A DNA stretch of 64,000 nt from Clostridium pasteurianum DSM 525 = ATCC 6013 (GTDB taxonomy: Bacteria > Bacillota > Clostridia > Clostridiales > Clostridiaceae), in NCBI RefSeq assembly GCF_000807255.1, contig NZ_CP009268.1, positions 3,440,384 to 3,504,383 on the forward strand. Direction: 5' to 3'. Under the pieces are notes generated by a model, which saw only the letters and a program-made list of their open reading frames with translations, made no database searches and was not told where the DNA came from. Within the stretch, counting starts at the first letter, position 1; each line of letters starts with the position of its first letter. Both the position numbers and the translations under genes were made by a program. Below are positions 56,016-64,000 of this stretch, piece after piece.

Positions 56016-56516
56016 TTACCATTGATTATGGTGAATTCTTGCTTCATCATAATAATTAGGTGGATCCTTGTGTTCCCCAGGATAACCTATTGATATTATT
56101 GATAATGGTATAACTGATTCCGGCAGCTTTAATATTTTTTCTATGGGTTTTACTCTTTCTTCTACAGGATAAACTCCAAGCCAAACAGCTCCAAGACCAA
56201 GTTCCTGTGCCTCTATTAAAATATTTTCTGTAGCAGCAGAACAATCCTGTACCCAAAAATCTTTCACTTTTTCTCTTTTTTTATCTCCACAAACTACAAT
56301 AGCCACGGCTGCTTCCTTAAGCATGGATGCATATCCATGCACATCAATAATTTGCTGCAGTATACTTTTATCTCTTATTACAATGAACTCCCAAGGCTGC
56401 TCATTACCTGCAGAAGGTGCCGACATACCTGCCTTTAATAGCTGTTTTACTGTATCCTCTGATACAGTTTCTTTTGTATATTTTCTTATACTTCTTCTCT
56501 TAAAAATTGAATTCAT
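56016..56516 (-). CDS. Nitroreductase-family protein
   Basis: A 166-residue flavin (FMN) enzyme of the short nitroreductase type. The FMN motif FKRRSIRKYTKETVSED (near 4) and SAPSAGNEQPWEFIVI (near 33) are conserved, and the C-terminal half has LGLGAVWLGVYPVEERV. It probably reduces nitro groups or quinones with NAD(P)H; the substrate is not known. The start is MNSIFKR after GAGAGGATG. Confidence 0.9.
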   Translation of the reverse strand: MNSIFKRRSIRKYTKETVSEDTVKQLLKAGMSAPSAGNEQPWEFIVIRDKSILQQIIDVHGYASMLKEAAVAIVVCGDKKREKVKDFWVQDCSAATENILIEAQELGLGAVWLGVYPVEERVKPIEKILKLPESVIPLSIISIGYPGEHKDPPNYYDEARIHHNQW

Positions 56517-56616
56517 AAAGCCCATCCTCTCTTTCATCTATATTGAGATTTAATACATTTCAAATATGTTTAGTATTATTAATATTATTGTAATTATTAA
56601 TTAAGATACTGTCAAT

Positions 56617-56653
56617 AAAGCTCTAATTTAATCTTACTACAAATTAGAGCTTT
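56617..56653. terminator. Hairpin upstream of the nitroreductase
   Basis: Thirteen-base perfect arms AAAGCTCTAATTT (56617-56629) and complement (56641-56653). It lies between the CYP152 gene and the nitroreductase gene. No T-run on the bottom strand; with the next hairpin it probably ends the CYP152 transcript. Confidence 0.6.
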
Positions 56654-56711
56654 CTATAGGAGCTACCTTCACTTTTTTTCTTTTACGAAAATAACAAATT
56701 TACTATGACAT

Positions 56712-56750
56712 AAATATAGAAGTGTATTCAACAAATATACTTCTATATTT
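56712..56750 (-). terminator. Terminator of the CYP152 gene
   Basis: Arms 56712-56727 and 56735-56750 (AAATATAGAAGTGTAT and near-complement) with a 7-base loop, about 20 bases past the stop codon. Confidence 0.7.
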
Positions 56751-56770
56751 AAATAGATTATTGCTTCTTT

Positions 56771-58114
<1,344 letters not shown>

Positions 58115-58194
58115 TCATATTTCCCATTTATGATTTTCATAACTTACTTTAAAGTGCGTACTACCTTAAATAATTGTGTCGTAGTAAACTTATA

Positions 58195-58358
58195 TTAAGG
58201 CATCTTCAAATAAATAACTAGTCAGTATACTAGTCTATTTTGAATCCTACTGCGTTAACAGAACCCTTAGATAGCTCACTATCTGCGGAACCTGTTTCCT
58301 TGTAGTATTCAAAATATACGTCGTATCTTTGACTTGTCATTTATTTTCAGATGCCTAA
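58195..58358. mobile_element. MITE copy A, complete
   Basis: A 164-base element with terminal inverted repeats: TTAAGGCATCTTCAAATAAA at the left, and the complement of TTAGGCATCTGAAAATAAAT at the right. The interior contains CTAGTCAGTATACTAG. No ORF of its own; the ends are shared by the three other copies. It lies upstream of the radical SAM gene, whose start lies 30 bases beyond. Confidence 0.85.
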
Positions 58359-58387
58359 TAAAATATATGAATAAAGGAGATATGAAA

Positions 58388-59287
58388 ATGAAATATACTG
58401 GACCAGTTTATCGTCCGCCATTTGAAGCAAACTCATTATTACTACAAGTTACTGCAGGATGCAGTCATAATAAATGCAGCTTCTGTACCATGTATAACAA
58501 TGTTCCTTTTCAAATAGAAACTATGGAACAAATTGAAAAGGATTTATTAGAAGCTAGAAAAATTTATCCTAAAGTAAATCGTATATTCTTAGTAAATGCT
58601 GATCCCTTTGCTTTAAGTGCAGACAAACTTAAATTAATTGCAAATAAAATAAATGAAATTTTACCTGAAGTTGAGACTATAGCTATGTATGCCTCAGTTA
58701 AAAACATAATAAATAAAACAGATGAGGAGCTTAAAGAATTAAGAGCTTTAAAGATTAATGACCTTAATATTGGCTTAGAATCTGGTATGCCTGAAGTAGT
58801 TAAACACTTTAATAAAGGTTTTACTGTTGATGGAGCCAAAATACAGCTGAAGCGTTTAACAAATGCCGGTATAGATTTTAGTGTAAATATTATAATCGGA
58901 GGAGCTGGTAGTGAAAAAACACATGAAAATGCAATTGCAAATAGTAAATTACTAAATGAAATTAATCCAAAGCTCATCTTTATTGCTACTTTACATGTTG
59001 ATCCCGGCAGCCCGCTTGATGAAGAGTTAAATAAAGGACTTTTTAAAGAAAATACCTTACGTCAAAATATTGAAGAGGAAATTGAAATATTGAGTGGACT
59101 TAACTTAGATAATACTTATTTCTTCGGTCTTCATACATCTAATGTAATACCAGTTCATGGTATGTTATCAGAAAAGAAAAATGAAATGATTACAAAACTA
59201 AAAGATGGTTTAAAGTCAATAAGGGCAGAATATTTAGATGCTCATCTTGAAAAAGGTGCAGAAGGTGCTATTTCAATAATTAAATAA
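58388..59287 (+). CDS. Radical SAM protein
   Basis: A 299-residue enzyme of the B12-independent COG1032-like group. The iron-sulfur motif is in TAGCSHNKCSFCTMYNNVPF (near 20-40), a CxxxxCxxC form known in this group. The GLESG loop (NIGLESGMPEVV, near 135) and IGGAG (near 178) are SAM-binding elements, and TLHVDPGSPLDEEL is near 215. The start ATG is 8 bases after GGAG. Substrate unknown. A hairpin follows, which is broken at its right arm by the truncated flavin reductase. Confidence 0.85.
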   Translation: MKYTGPVYRPPFEANSLLLQVTAGCSHNKCSFCTMYNNVPFQIETMEQIEKDLLEARKIYPKVNRIFLVNADPFALSADKLKLIANKINEILPEVETIAMYASVKNIINKTDEELKELRALKINDLNIGLESGMPEVVKHFNKGFTVDGAKIQLKRLTNAGIDFSVNIIIGGAGSEKTHENAIANSKLLNEINPKLIFIATLHVDPGSPLDEELNKGLFKENTLRQNIEEEIEILSGLNLDNTYFFGLHTSNVIPVHGMLSEKKNEMITKLKDGLKSIRAEYLDAHLEKGAEGAISIIK

Positions 59288-59300
59288 AATTAAAGAGCTG

Positions 59301-59331
59301 TCCTAATAATGATGTACATGCATTATTAGGA
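59301..59331 (+). terminator. Truncated terminator hairpin after the radical SAM gene
   Basis: TCCTAATAATG (59301-59311) pairs perfectly with CATTATTAGGA (59321-59331). The left side extends as AGCTG, but the right side continues into coding sequence instead of the expected CAGCT and T-run. This marks a deletion junction. Confidence 0.65.
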
Positions 59332-59778
59332 TGCATTAATTGTGATGTATGTAAGCGTTCAGGGAAATGTGTATTAAAGGACGATATGCACAAGATATAT
59401 GACCTTATTGATGATGCTGATATAATTGTTTTTGCTTCTCCAAACTATATGGGAGGAATTCATGGAAAATTAAAATGTGTTTTAGATAGATTATATGCCT
59501 ATATAATTGCTGAAGAGGGAGGATTCTCTGTGACATTTGATAAAAAGAAGAAGGCAGCACTTATAGTCACTCAACGTACGCCGGAGGAAAATGCTTCCTA
59601 TACTGAAGCTTTCACTCCACTAAGATATATTTTAAACAATATTTTTGAAGGAAGTTTTGATGCTCCATGTAAATTACTCTTAGGCGGTGAACTATATGGT
59701 TCTAATGATGCAGCTAACAATGCAGAATTGATGAAGGAAGCATATAATATGGGTATAGAATTGGTAGAAGAGTTTTAG
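59332..59778 (+). pseudogene. NADPH-dependent FMN reductase (flavodoxin-like), 5'-truncated
   Basis: From 59332 the frame reads CINCDVCKRSGKCVLKDDM, then DLIDDADIIVFASPNYMGGIHG and a full C-terminal half to the stop. This matches the middle and end of iron-sulfur flavoprotein-type NADPH:FMN reductases, in which the Cys-rich loop follows about 45 residues of N-terminal beta-strand and flavin loop. Those residues are missing; the frame instead runs back into the hairpin of the upstream gene. An ATG at 59386 allows a 130-residue fragment, but it lacks the flavin-phosphate loop and is unlikely to work. I consider it a gene remnant. Confidence 0.8.
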
Positions 59779-59937
59779 TAATATAAATATTTTATTGATA
59801 AATTTTAGCGAGAGTTTGTGTACTTCCGCTAAAATTTATTACTCAGCATAATATTCTACATTATAAATATTGTTTAAATGAAACATCCCCCACATTTACC
59901 TAAACAGCAGTGAGTAGCCTAATTAATAATAGCTAAT

Positions 59938-60606
59938 TTATCCAATCCACTCTATTATTTTTTCTAGGGATTGCCTTGTTTTTGGTCTTGGGTCAGCCTT
60001 TCTGTATCCAAAAGCAGCCATTACAGAAACTCCAAACTTATCTTTATCTAGTATGCCTTCACTTTCAAGTATATCTTCTATCTTTTCTTTATCAAAACCT
60101 TCAATAGGGCAAGAATCGATACCTATTTCAGCTGCTGAGGTCAATATATTACCAAGAGCTATATAAGTTTGTTTTGAAGCCCAGTCAAAAATACTTCTGT
60201 CGCTTTCAAGCAACTTAAAATCATTTTTTTGGAAACCTTCATAGGCAGCTTTCTTTCCTTCAGCAATATCTTCAGGAAGATGCTGCACCTTATACATAAA
60301 CTCAGAAATATACTGAGAACTGTAAATCATATCAGTTTTTTTCCTTGCAAGAATTATTACAAAGTGACTTGCTGTAGGCAGCTGACCTTGAGCTCCCCAA
60401 GCTGCAGTTTTAAGTTTTTCTCTTAATGCCTCATTTTGTACAATTACAAATTTCCATGGTTCAAAACCAAAAGAACTTGGAGATAATCTAGCTGTCTCAA
60501 GAATAAAATTAAAATCCTCCTGAGATATTTTTCTATCTGCATCAAATTCCTTACAAGCGTGTCTAAAATTATAGGCTTCTATAATTTTTTCTTTTTCAAT
60601 TGGCAT
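59938..60606 (-). CDS. NAD(P)H nitroreductase, NfsB-like
   Basis: A 222-residue flavin enzyme. The N-terminal YNFRHACKEFDADRKIS and LSPSSFGFEPWKFVIVQN segments (near 15 and 45) bind FMN. The C-terminal GIDSCPIEGFDKEKIEDIL and FGVSVMAAFGYRKADPRPKTR (near 160 and 195) are typical of NfsB-type nitroreductases. The start ATG follows GAAAGGTGG. It is divergent from an HxlR regulator and separated by a MITE remnant; HxlR proteins often control such enzymes under quinone or aldehyde stress. Confidence 0.9.
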   Translation of the reverse strand: MPIEKEKIIEAYNFRHACKEFDADRKISQEDFNFILETARLSPSSFGFEPWKFVIVQNEALREKLKTAAWGAQGQLPTASHFVIILARKKTDMIYSSQYISEFMYKVQHLPEDIAEGKKAAYEGFQKNDFKLLESDRSIFDWASKQTYIALGNILTSAAEIGIDSCPIEGFDKEKIEDILESEGILDKDKFGVSVMAAFGYRKADPRPKTRQSLEKIIEWIG

Positions 60607-60640
60607 GTATTTTTCCACCTTTCAAATTCAATATTATAAT

Positions 60641-60700
60641 GAGGCATCTTCAAAAAAATAGCTAGTGTCCCTAGCTTGTTATTTATTTTCAGATTCCTAA
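60641..60700. mobile_element. MITE copy D, internally deleted
   Basis: About 60 bases: GAGGCATCTTCAAAAAAATAG at the left end, a short CTAGTGTCCCTAG palindrome and TTGTTATTTATTTTCAGATTCCTAA at the right. It lies in the promoter gap between the nitroreductase and HxlR genes, so it may change their expression. Confidence 0.7.
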
Positions 60701-60780
60701 ATCTTCATTATAAAATAATTATAAATATAAAATTAAATATATTGAAGTATGCACATTTTTTATATATAATATACAAAAAG

Positions 60781-60796
60781 GTACTTAAGTATACTT
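60781..60796. promoter_or_regulatory. Likely HxlR operator
   Basis: AAGTATACTT (60787-60796) is a perfect palindrome, with overlapping ACTTAAGT, 20 bases upstream of the HxlR start. HxlR-family sites often have this kind of TAC/GTA palindrome. A related GAAGTATGCAC lies 40 bases upstream. Confidence 0.5.
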
Positions 60797-60815
60797 TTTA
60801 TACCGAGGTGATAAT

Positions 60816-61166
60816 GTGAAAGATTATGTTGAGACTAAAATAAATGAAGAATGTACTAATAATCAATGTCCTGTAGAAACTAGCCTTAATATTATAGGTG
60901 GAAAATGGAAAGGTATAATTATTTATCGTTTGCTTGATGGTAAAAAAAGATTTAATGAACTAAGACGTGAAATGCCTAAGATAACTCATAGAATGTTAAC
61001 ACTCCAGTTAAGGGAGCTTGAAAGAGATAGTATAGTTAAAAGAACTGTTTATGCGGAAGTTCCACCAAAGGTTGAGTACGAACTAACGAAATTTGGAATC
61101 TCAATAAGGCCGATTATTGTTGCACTTTTTGATTGGGGTAAACTTGTTCAAGAAAAGGAAAAATAA
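60816..61166 (+). CDS. HxlR-family transcriptional regulator
   Basis: A 116-residue winged-helix regulator. The core is CPVETSLNIIGGKWKGIIIYRLLDG (near 20), with the sensing Cys just before it as in YodB and HypR, then HRMLTLQLRELERDSIVKR (recognition helix and wing) and YELTKFG. Such proteins sense electrophiles or oxidants by that Cys. The start is GTG after GAGGTG. It probably controls the divergent nitroreductase and itself. Confidence 0.9.
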   Translation: MKDYVETKINEECTNNQCPVETSLNIIGGKWKGIIIYRLLDGKKRFNELRREMPKITHRMLTLQLRELERDSIVKRTVYAEVPPKVEYELTKFGISIRPIIVALFDWGKLVQEKEK

Positions 61167-61259
61167 TTAGATAATCTTATATGAAAAAAATAAATCCAAT
61201 ATACGATATATAAAGTATAATACTGTAAATGCGATTATTGATAAAAGATGTATATTCAT

Positions 61260-61456
61260 ATGTCAAATAATACATCAAAAACATACAAAATTGTAAAAAG
61301 TATATACTCATATGGTCTGTAATAGCAATCATTGCAAGCATAATTTGGGGAGCAGCGGGATTCTTTTGGAGTCGTGATAAAGGTTCAAAACATAAGTTTG
61401 GTAGTGCACTAATAGGTATTATTGAATATCAAGTTATATATTATTTAACTTCATAA
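61260..61456 (+). pseudogene. Small membrane protein, broken by a frameshift
   Basis: An ATG at 61260 opens MSNNTSKTYKIVKSI and stops at TAA after 20 codons. The neighbouring frame from about 61305 continues as a hydrophobic helix (LIWSVIAIIASIIWGAAGFF) and a basic tail to TAA at 61454-61456. One frameshift near 61300-61320 would join them into a protein of about 65 residues. The function is unknown. The rest of 61167-61645 is AT-rich, with the probable left end of the IS4-type element from about 61500. Confidence 0.5.
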
Positions 61457-61645
61457 GTGAAGTTTTGCTAAAATATTTTAAATACCTTTTCCATTAAAAA
61501 ACAGCCGCAAGACCAATGTCATCAAGCTAAAATGTAAGAAAAAGTAAAGAAAATTTAAAAAAACACTTGACATTTGAAAATTGCCACAATAATCAAAAAG
61601 AACACATAGTTTTTGTGTATCTCTAATGATTAAAGGTGATTAAGA

Positions 61646-61916
61646 TGAATTTCAAAAAAAGTTTTGATAAAGCTCTATTAAGAAGTAAAATGATGGTTGA
61701 GGATTATATATTTAAATGTTCTAATAGAACAAATCCATCATATTTTACGAGGTCTGGAAAAATGAATTTTAAAGAAACAGTATTATTTATGCTCAATATG
61801 ATAAATAAATCTCTACAGGTAGAATTAAATGATTTTTTTGAAGTGGTTTTAAAACGAAAAGATACTATTTCTAAGCAGGCTTTTTCAGAAAACAGACAAA
61901 AGATTAGTCCTAAAGC
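61646..61916 (+). pseudogene. IS4-family transposase, N-terminal part
   Basis: Encodes the first ~90 residues (MNFKKSFDKALLRSKMM... to ..RQKISPKA) of a DDE transposase with the IS4-type helical N-terminal domain. AAAGGTG precedes the ATG. The frame is cut by the IS3-type insertion at 61917; removing that element and one AGC copy restores the reading ISPKAFIELNNAIID. Confidence 0.85.
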
Positions 61917-61957
61917 TGGATTTATGTCAATAGTGTAGACACTTTTTTTATAAACAT

Positions 61958-62779
61958 TTAAGCAGATTTTCTAGCAATATCTTCACATTGTTGTGGAGTA
62001 ATAAATCCAGATCTACTATGTATTCTTTTTCTGTTGTACCATGCTTCAATATATTGAAAAATGCATATTTTAGCTTCATAAAAATTCTTATATTTATTCA
62101 TCAATTTTTCTTCTTTCTTAAGTGAAGCATGAAATGATTCTTGAGGTGAATTATCATATGGATAACCCTTTTTACTGTAAGAATGACGTATGCCTAATTC
62201 ATTAAGGTATCCTTCAATCTCACTGCTTGTATATTGTGACCCCAAATCACTATGGATTATAAGAGTTTCGTAATTAGGTTTTTGGCTATTTACGGCATTC
62301 TTAATAGCTTGTAAAGCCATACTAGCATCAATATTTTTTGAAAAGCACCATCCTATTATCTTAGCACTATAACAGTCAAATACAGATGCTAGGTAACACC
62401 ATCCATCTTCCAGTGTATAAATATAAGTTATATCTGTAAGCCACTTCTCGTTTATTGTACTGGCTGTAAAGTTTTCTTTTATTAGATTTTCTTTTTGCTC
62501 TACTCTTTTTTTGCTGGTATTGTATGGTTTCCATTTCTTTATTATAATGGATTTTATATTCATCTTCTTCATTCTTCTTTGAACTCTTTTAAGACTTGGA
62601 TTAAAACCTTTTTTCATCAATTTTTCGCGAATTTTTGGTGCTCCATATATTCCTTTAGAATCCTTATATTCCTTATATATTTTTTTGTCTAGTATCTTAT
62701 CTTCCTTCTCCCATTTAGATGGCTTTCTATGCAGATGCTTATAGTATGCAGCTCTGCTTATTCCAAGAGTTTTACACAT
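61958..62779 (-). CDS. IS3-family transposase OrfB (DDE integrase domain)
   Basis: A 273-residue catalytic part. The helix-turn-helix-like ISRAAYYKHLHRKP comes first, then the integrase core with the catalytic acids in WLTDITYIYT, LIIHSDLGSQYTS and SPQESFHASLKKE (D, D, E; the last two about 35 residues apart). In the same frame the reading extends upstream to about 62868, overlapping orfA, so the full protein is probably made by a -1 frameshift (orfAB fusion), as in other IS3 members. It is intact, so the element may still be active. Confidence 0.92.
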   Translation of the reverse strand: MCKTLGISRAAYYKHLHRKPSKWEKEDKILDKKIYKEYKDSKGIYGAPKIREKLMKKGFNPSLKRVQRRMKKMNIKSIIIKKWKPYNTSKKRVEQKENLIKENFTASTINEKWLTDITYIYTLEDGWCYLASVFDCYSAKIIGWCFSKNIDASMALQAIKNAVNSQKPNYETLIIHSDLGSQYTSSEIEGYLNELGIRHSYSKKGYPYDNSPQESFHASLKKEEKLMNKYKNFYEAKICIFQYIEAWYNRKRIHSRSGFITPQQCEDIARKSA

Positions 62780-62856
62780 TATCTTTATGCTGAAGTACTT
62801 TTTTATTTTTCTGCAGTAATATTGCTTGTAGGTATCAATGAACTTATATATTTCTT

Positions 62857-63126
62857 CTATTTTGCCTTTGCGAATATGGACAATGCTTTTTTTAATATTT
62901 CATTCTCCTCTTGAAGAAGAGCATCTCTTTTAAGTATTTCTTTTATATTATTCTCTTTTTCTTCAGTTCCGTCATTTCTTTTCTCTACCTTATTTACCCA
63001 CTGCCTTATAGTACTTTTTGGTACTCCATATTCGCTGTTAAGTTCTTTATACGTTTTCCCATTGTTAAATAATTCAACTATTGTGTTCTTATATTCTTCT
63101 GTATAGCTTTTAACTGTTCTTCCCAT
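62857..63126 (-). CDS. IS3-family transposase OrfA
   Basis: An 89-residue DNA-binding part: a helix-turn-helix (YKELNSEYGVPKSTIRQWV, near 25-43) and a Leu-rich coiled coil (ILKRDALLQEENEILKKAL, near 65-83) typical of OrfA. It ends in a TAG just after GCAAAA, where the ribosome may slip back one base into orfB. Confidence 0.92.
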   Translation of the reverse strand: MGRTVKSYTEEYKNTIVELFNNGKTYKELNSEYGVPKSTIRQWVNKVEKRNDGTEEKENNIKEILKRDALLQEENEILKKALSIFAKAK

Positions 63127-63214
63127 CTGTAGACACTTTCCTTCCCTTATTTTTATTTTATCACTTCTGTAAATCTATTCCTTTGTGTCTACACCTTTTA
63201 TACTAGCACCAAGC

Positions 63215-64000
63215 ATTTATTGAATTAAATAATGCAATAATAGATGTTATATATACAGAATGTGCTGAACTCAAATTATGGAATAAATATAGAGTATGTG
63301 CAATTGATGGAACAACAATAGAACTTCCTAATACAGAATTATTAAGGAATGAGTTTGGTTATGCAAAAAATCAGTATGCTGAAGTAGCCATTGCTCGAGC
63401 TTCTGCGTCTTGTATATTTGATGTATTAAATAAGTTTGTTATAACAAGCAAAATAGATCGTTATAAAACTTCAGAAAGAAAAACTGCCATAGAAATGATT
63501 TTAGAAATGAAACAAGATAATAAGCTAATGAAAGAACTAATGCTATTTGACAGAGGATATCCAAGTCAAGAACTTATAGCTGAGTTAATAAAAATGAATA
63601 TTAATTTTGTAATGAGGCTTAAAAATAGTACTTTTAGGAAAAAAATTAATGCAGCAAATCAGGATCAAATAATTCAAATTAAATATAATAAAAGAATATA
63701 CGATGTAAGAATTATTAAATTTCATCTTGAATCAGGAGTAGAAGAAGTTTTAGTAACTAATTTATTTGACGAATCTATAACTTTAAGTGATTTTAAAAAA
63801 TTATATTTTATGAGGTGGGGTATAGAAATAAAATATGATGAACTTAAGAATAGACTTGAAATTGAAAACTTTACTGGTACAACTAAAATAGCAATAGAAC
63901 AAGATTTTTATGCATCAATATACTTATCTAATATGATTGAATTAGCACGAAAAGATAGTGATGAATTTGTAGCATTTCAAAGAAAAGACAAAAATAATAA
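63215..64000 (+). pseudogene. IS4-family transposase, C-terminal part (continues beyond the window)
   Basis: The frame resumes as FIELNNAIIDVIY. The catalytic acids appear in CAIDGTTIELPN (first D) and LMLFDRGYPSQELI (second D), and the IS4 signature YFMRWGIEIKYDELKNRLEIENFTG (Y-x2-R-x3-E-x6-K pattern) contains the third acid. The reading is open to the right edge, so the gene was intact before the IS3-type insertion. Confidence 0.85.

Larger units (their letters stand above)
61917..63211 (-). mobile_element. IS3-family (IS150 group) insertion sequence
   Basis: A 1,295-base element. Its ends are imperfect inverted repeats starting TGG and sharing GTGTAGACAC about 17 bases in. The target duplication is AGC (61914-61916 and 63212-63214). 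Two overlapping frames, orfA and orfB, encode the transposase. It inserted into an IS4-family transposase gene, on the opposite strand. Confidence 0.9.
61501..64000 (+). mobile_element. IS4-family insertion sequence, interrupted, runs off the right edge
   Basis: The left end is probably near ACAGCCGCAAGACCAATGTC (61501), about 145 bases before the transposase ATG; the exact base is uncertain. Its transposase is split at 61916 by an IS3-family element and resumes at 63215. The right end lies beyond the window. Confidence 0.7.

Overview
The window is AT-rich, has short intergenic gaps, AGGAGG-type ribosome sites and many TTG/GTG starts, and carries Firmicute regulators (LacI, RpiR, CsoR, MarR, HxlR, Fur) and a T-box leader. 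With a GerAB-type germination permease, rubrerythrin and two nitroreductases, it fits a spore-forming anaerobe of the genus Clostridium (cluster I). The species cannot be fixed from the sequence alone. It is ordinary chromosome with accessory patches. No rRNA, tRNA, CRISPR array or prophage was seen.

Region 1 (1-9.2 kb) is sugar uptake: a binding-protein ABC importer (partial at the left edge) under a LacI regulator with three matching operator-like boxes; two tandem RpiR regulators; and a 6-phospho-alpha-glucosidase (GH4) plus alpha-glucoside PTS EIICB with a small membrane protein. Region 2 (9.4-20.6 kb) holds an orphan spore-germination permease, a J-domain/coiled-coil protein, a decayed histidine kinase, a zinc-ribbon membrane protein, a two-component system, a MarR-controlled FetAB-like ABC exporter and a MacB/FtsX-like ABC system. 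Region 3 (21-38 kb) is housekeeping: a variant RpiB, glutaredoxin, MscL, rubrerythrin, a second FtsH, rhomboid protease, HD-GYP protein, PepF, Fur-family regulator, MntP, panBCD behind a long structured leader, DegV and PepV.

Region 4 (38-53.2 kb) has prephenate dehydratase, 2-isopropylmalate synthase behind a leucine T-box, a CsoR-CopA-CopZ copper module carrying a structured mobile-element relic, and a complete Kdp potassium system (kdpF-A-B-C-D-E). The last includes kdpF and a second tiny membrane protein too short for ordinary ORF calling, and a MITE sits between kdpF and kdpA. Region 5 (53.5-64 kb) is the most plastic part: a methyltransferase, diguanylate cyclase, nitroreductase, CYP152 peroxygenase, radical SAM protein, a 5'-truncated flavin reductase, a nitroreductase/HxlR pair and an IS4-family transposase gene split by a 1,295-bp IS3-family element with a 3-bp target duplication. 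Four copies of one MITE family lie between 52.8 and 60.7 kb.

The most noteworthy items not covered by standard gene calling are the MITE family and its position inside kdp, the 31-residue protein upstream of kdpF, the structured leader before panB, the hairpin-rich relic in the copper operon with a partial copy 19 kb away, and several gene remnants whose break points can be read from the sequence.
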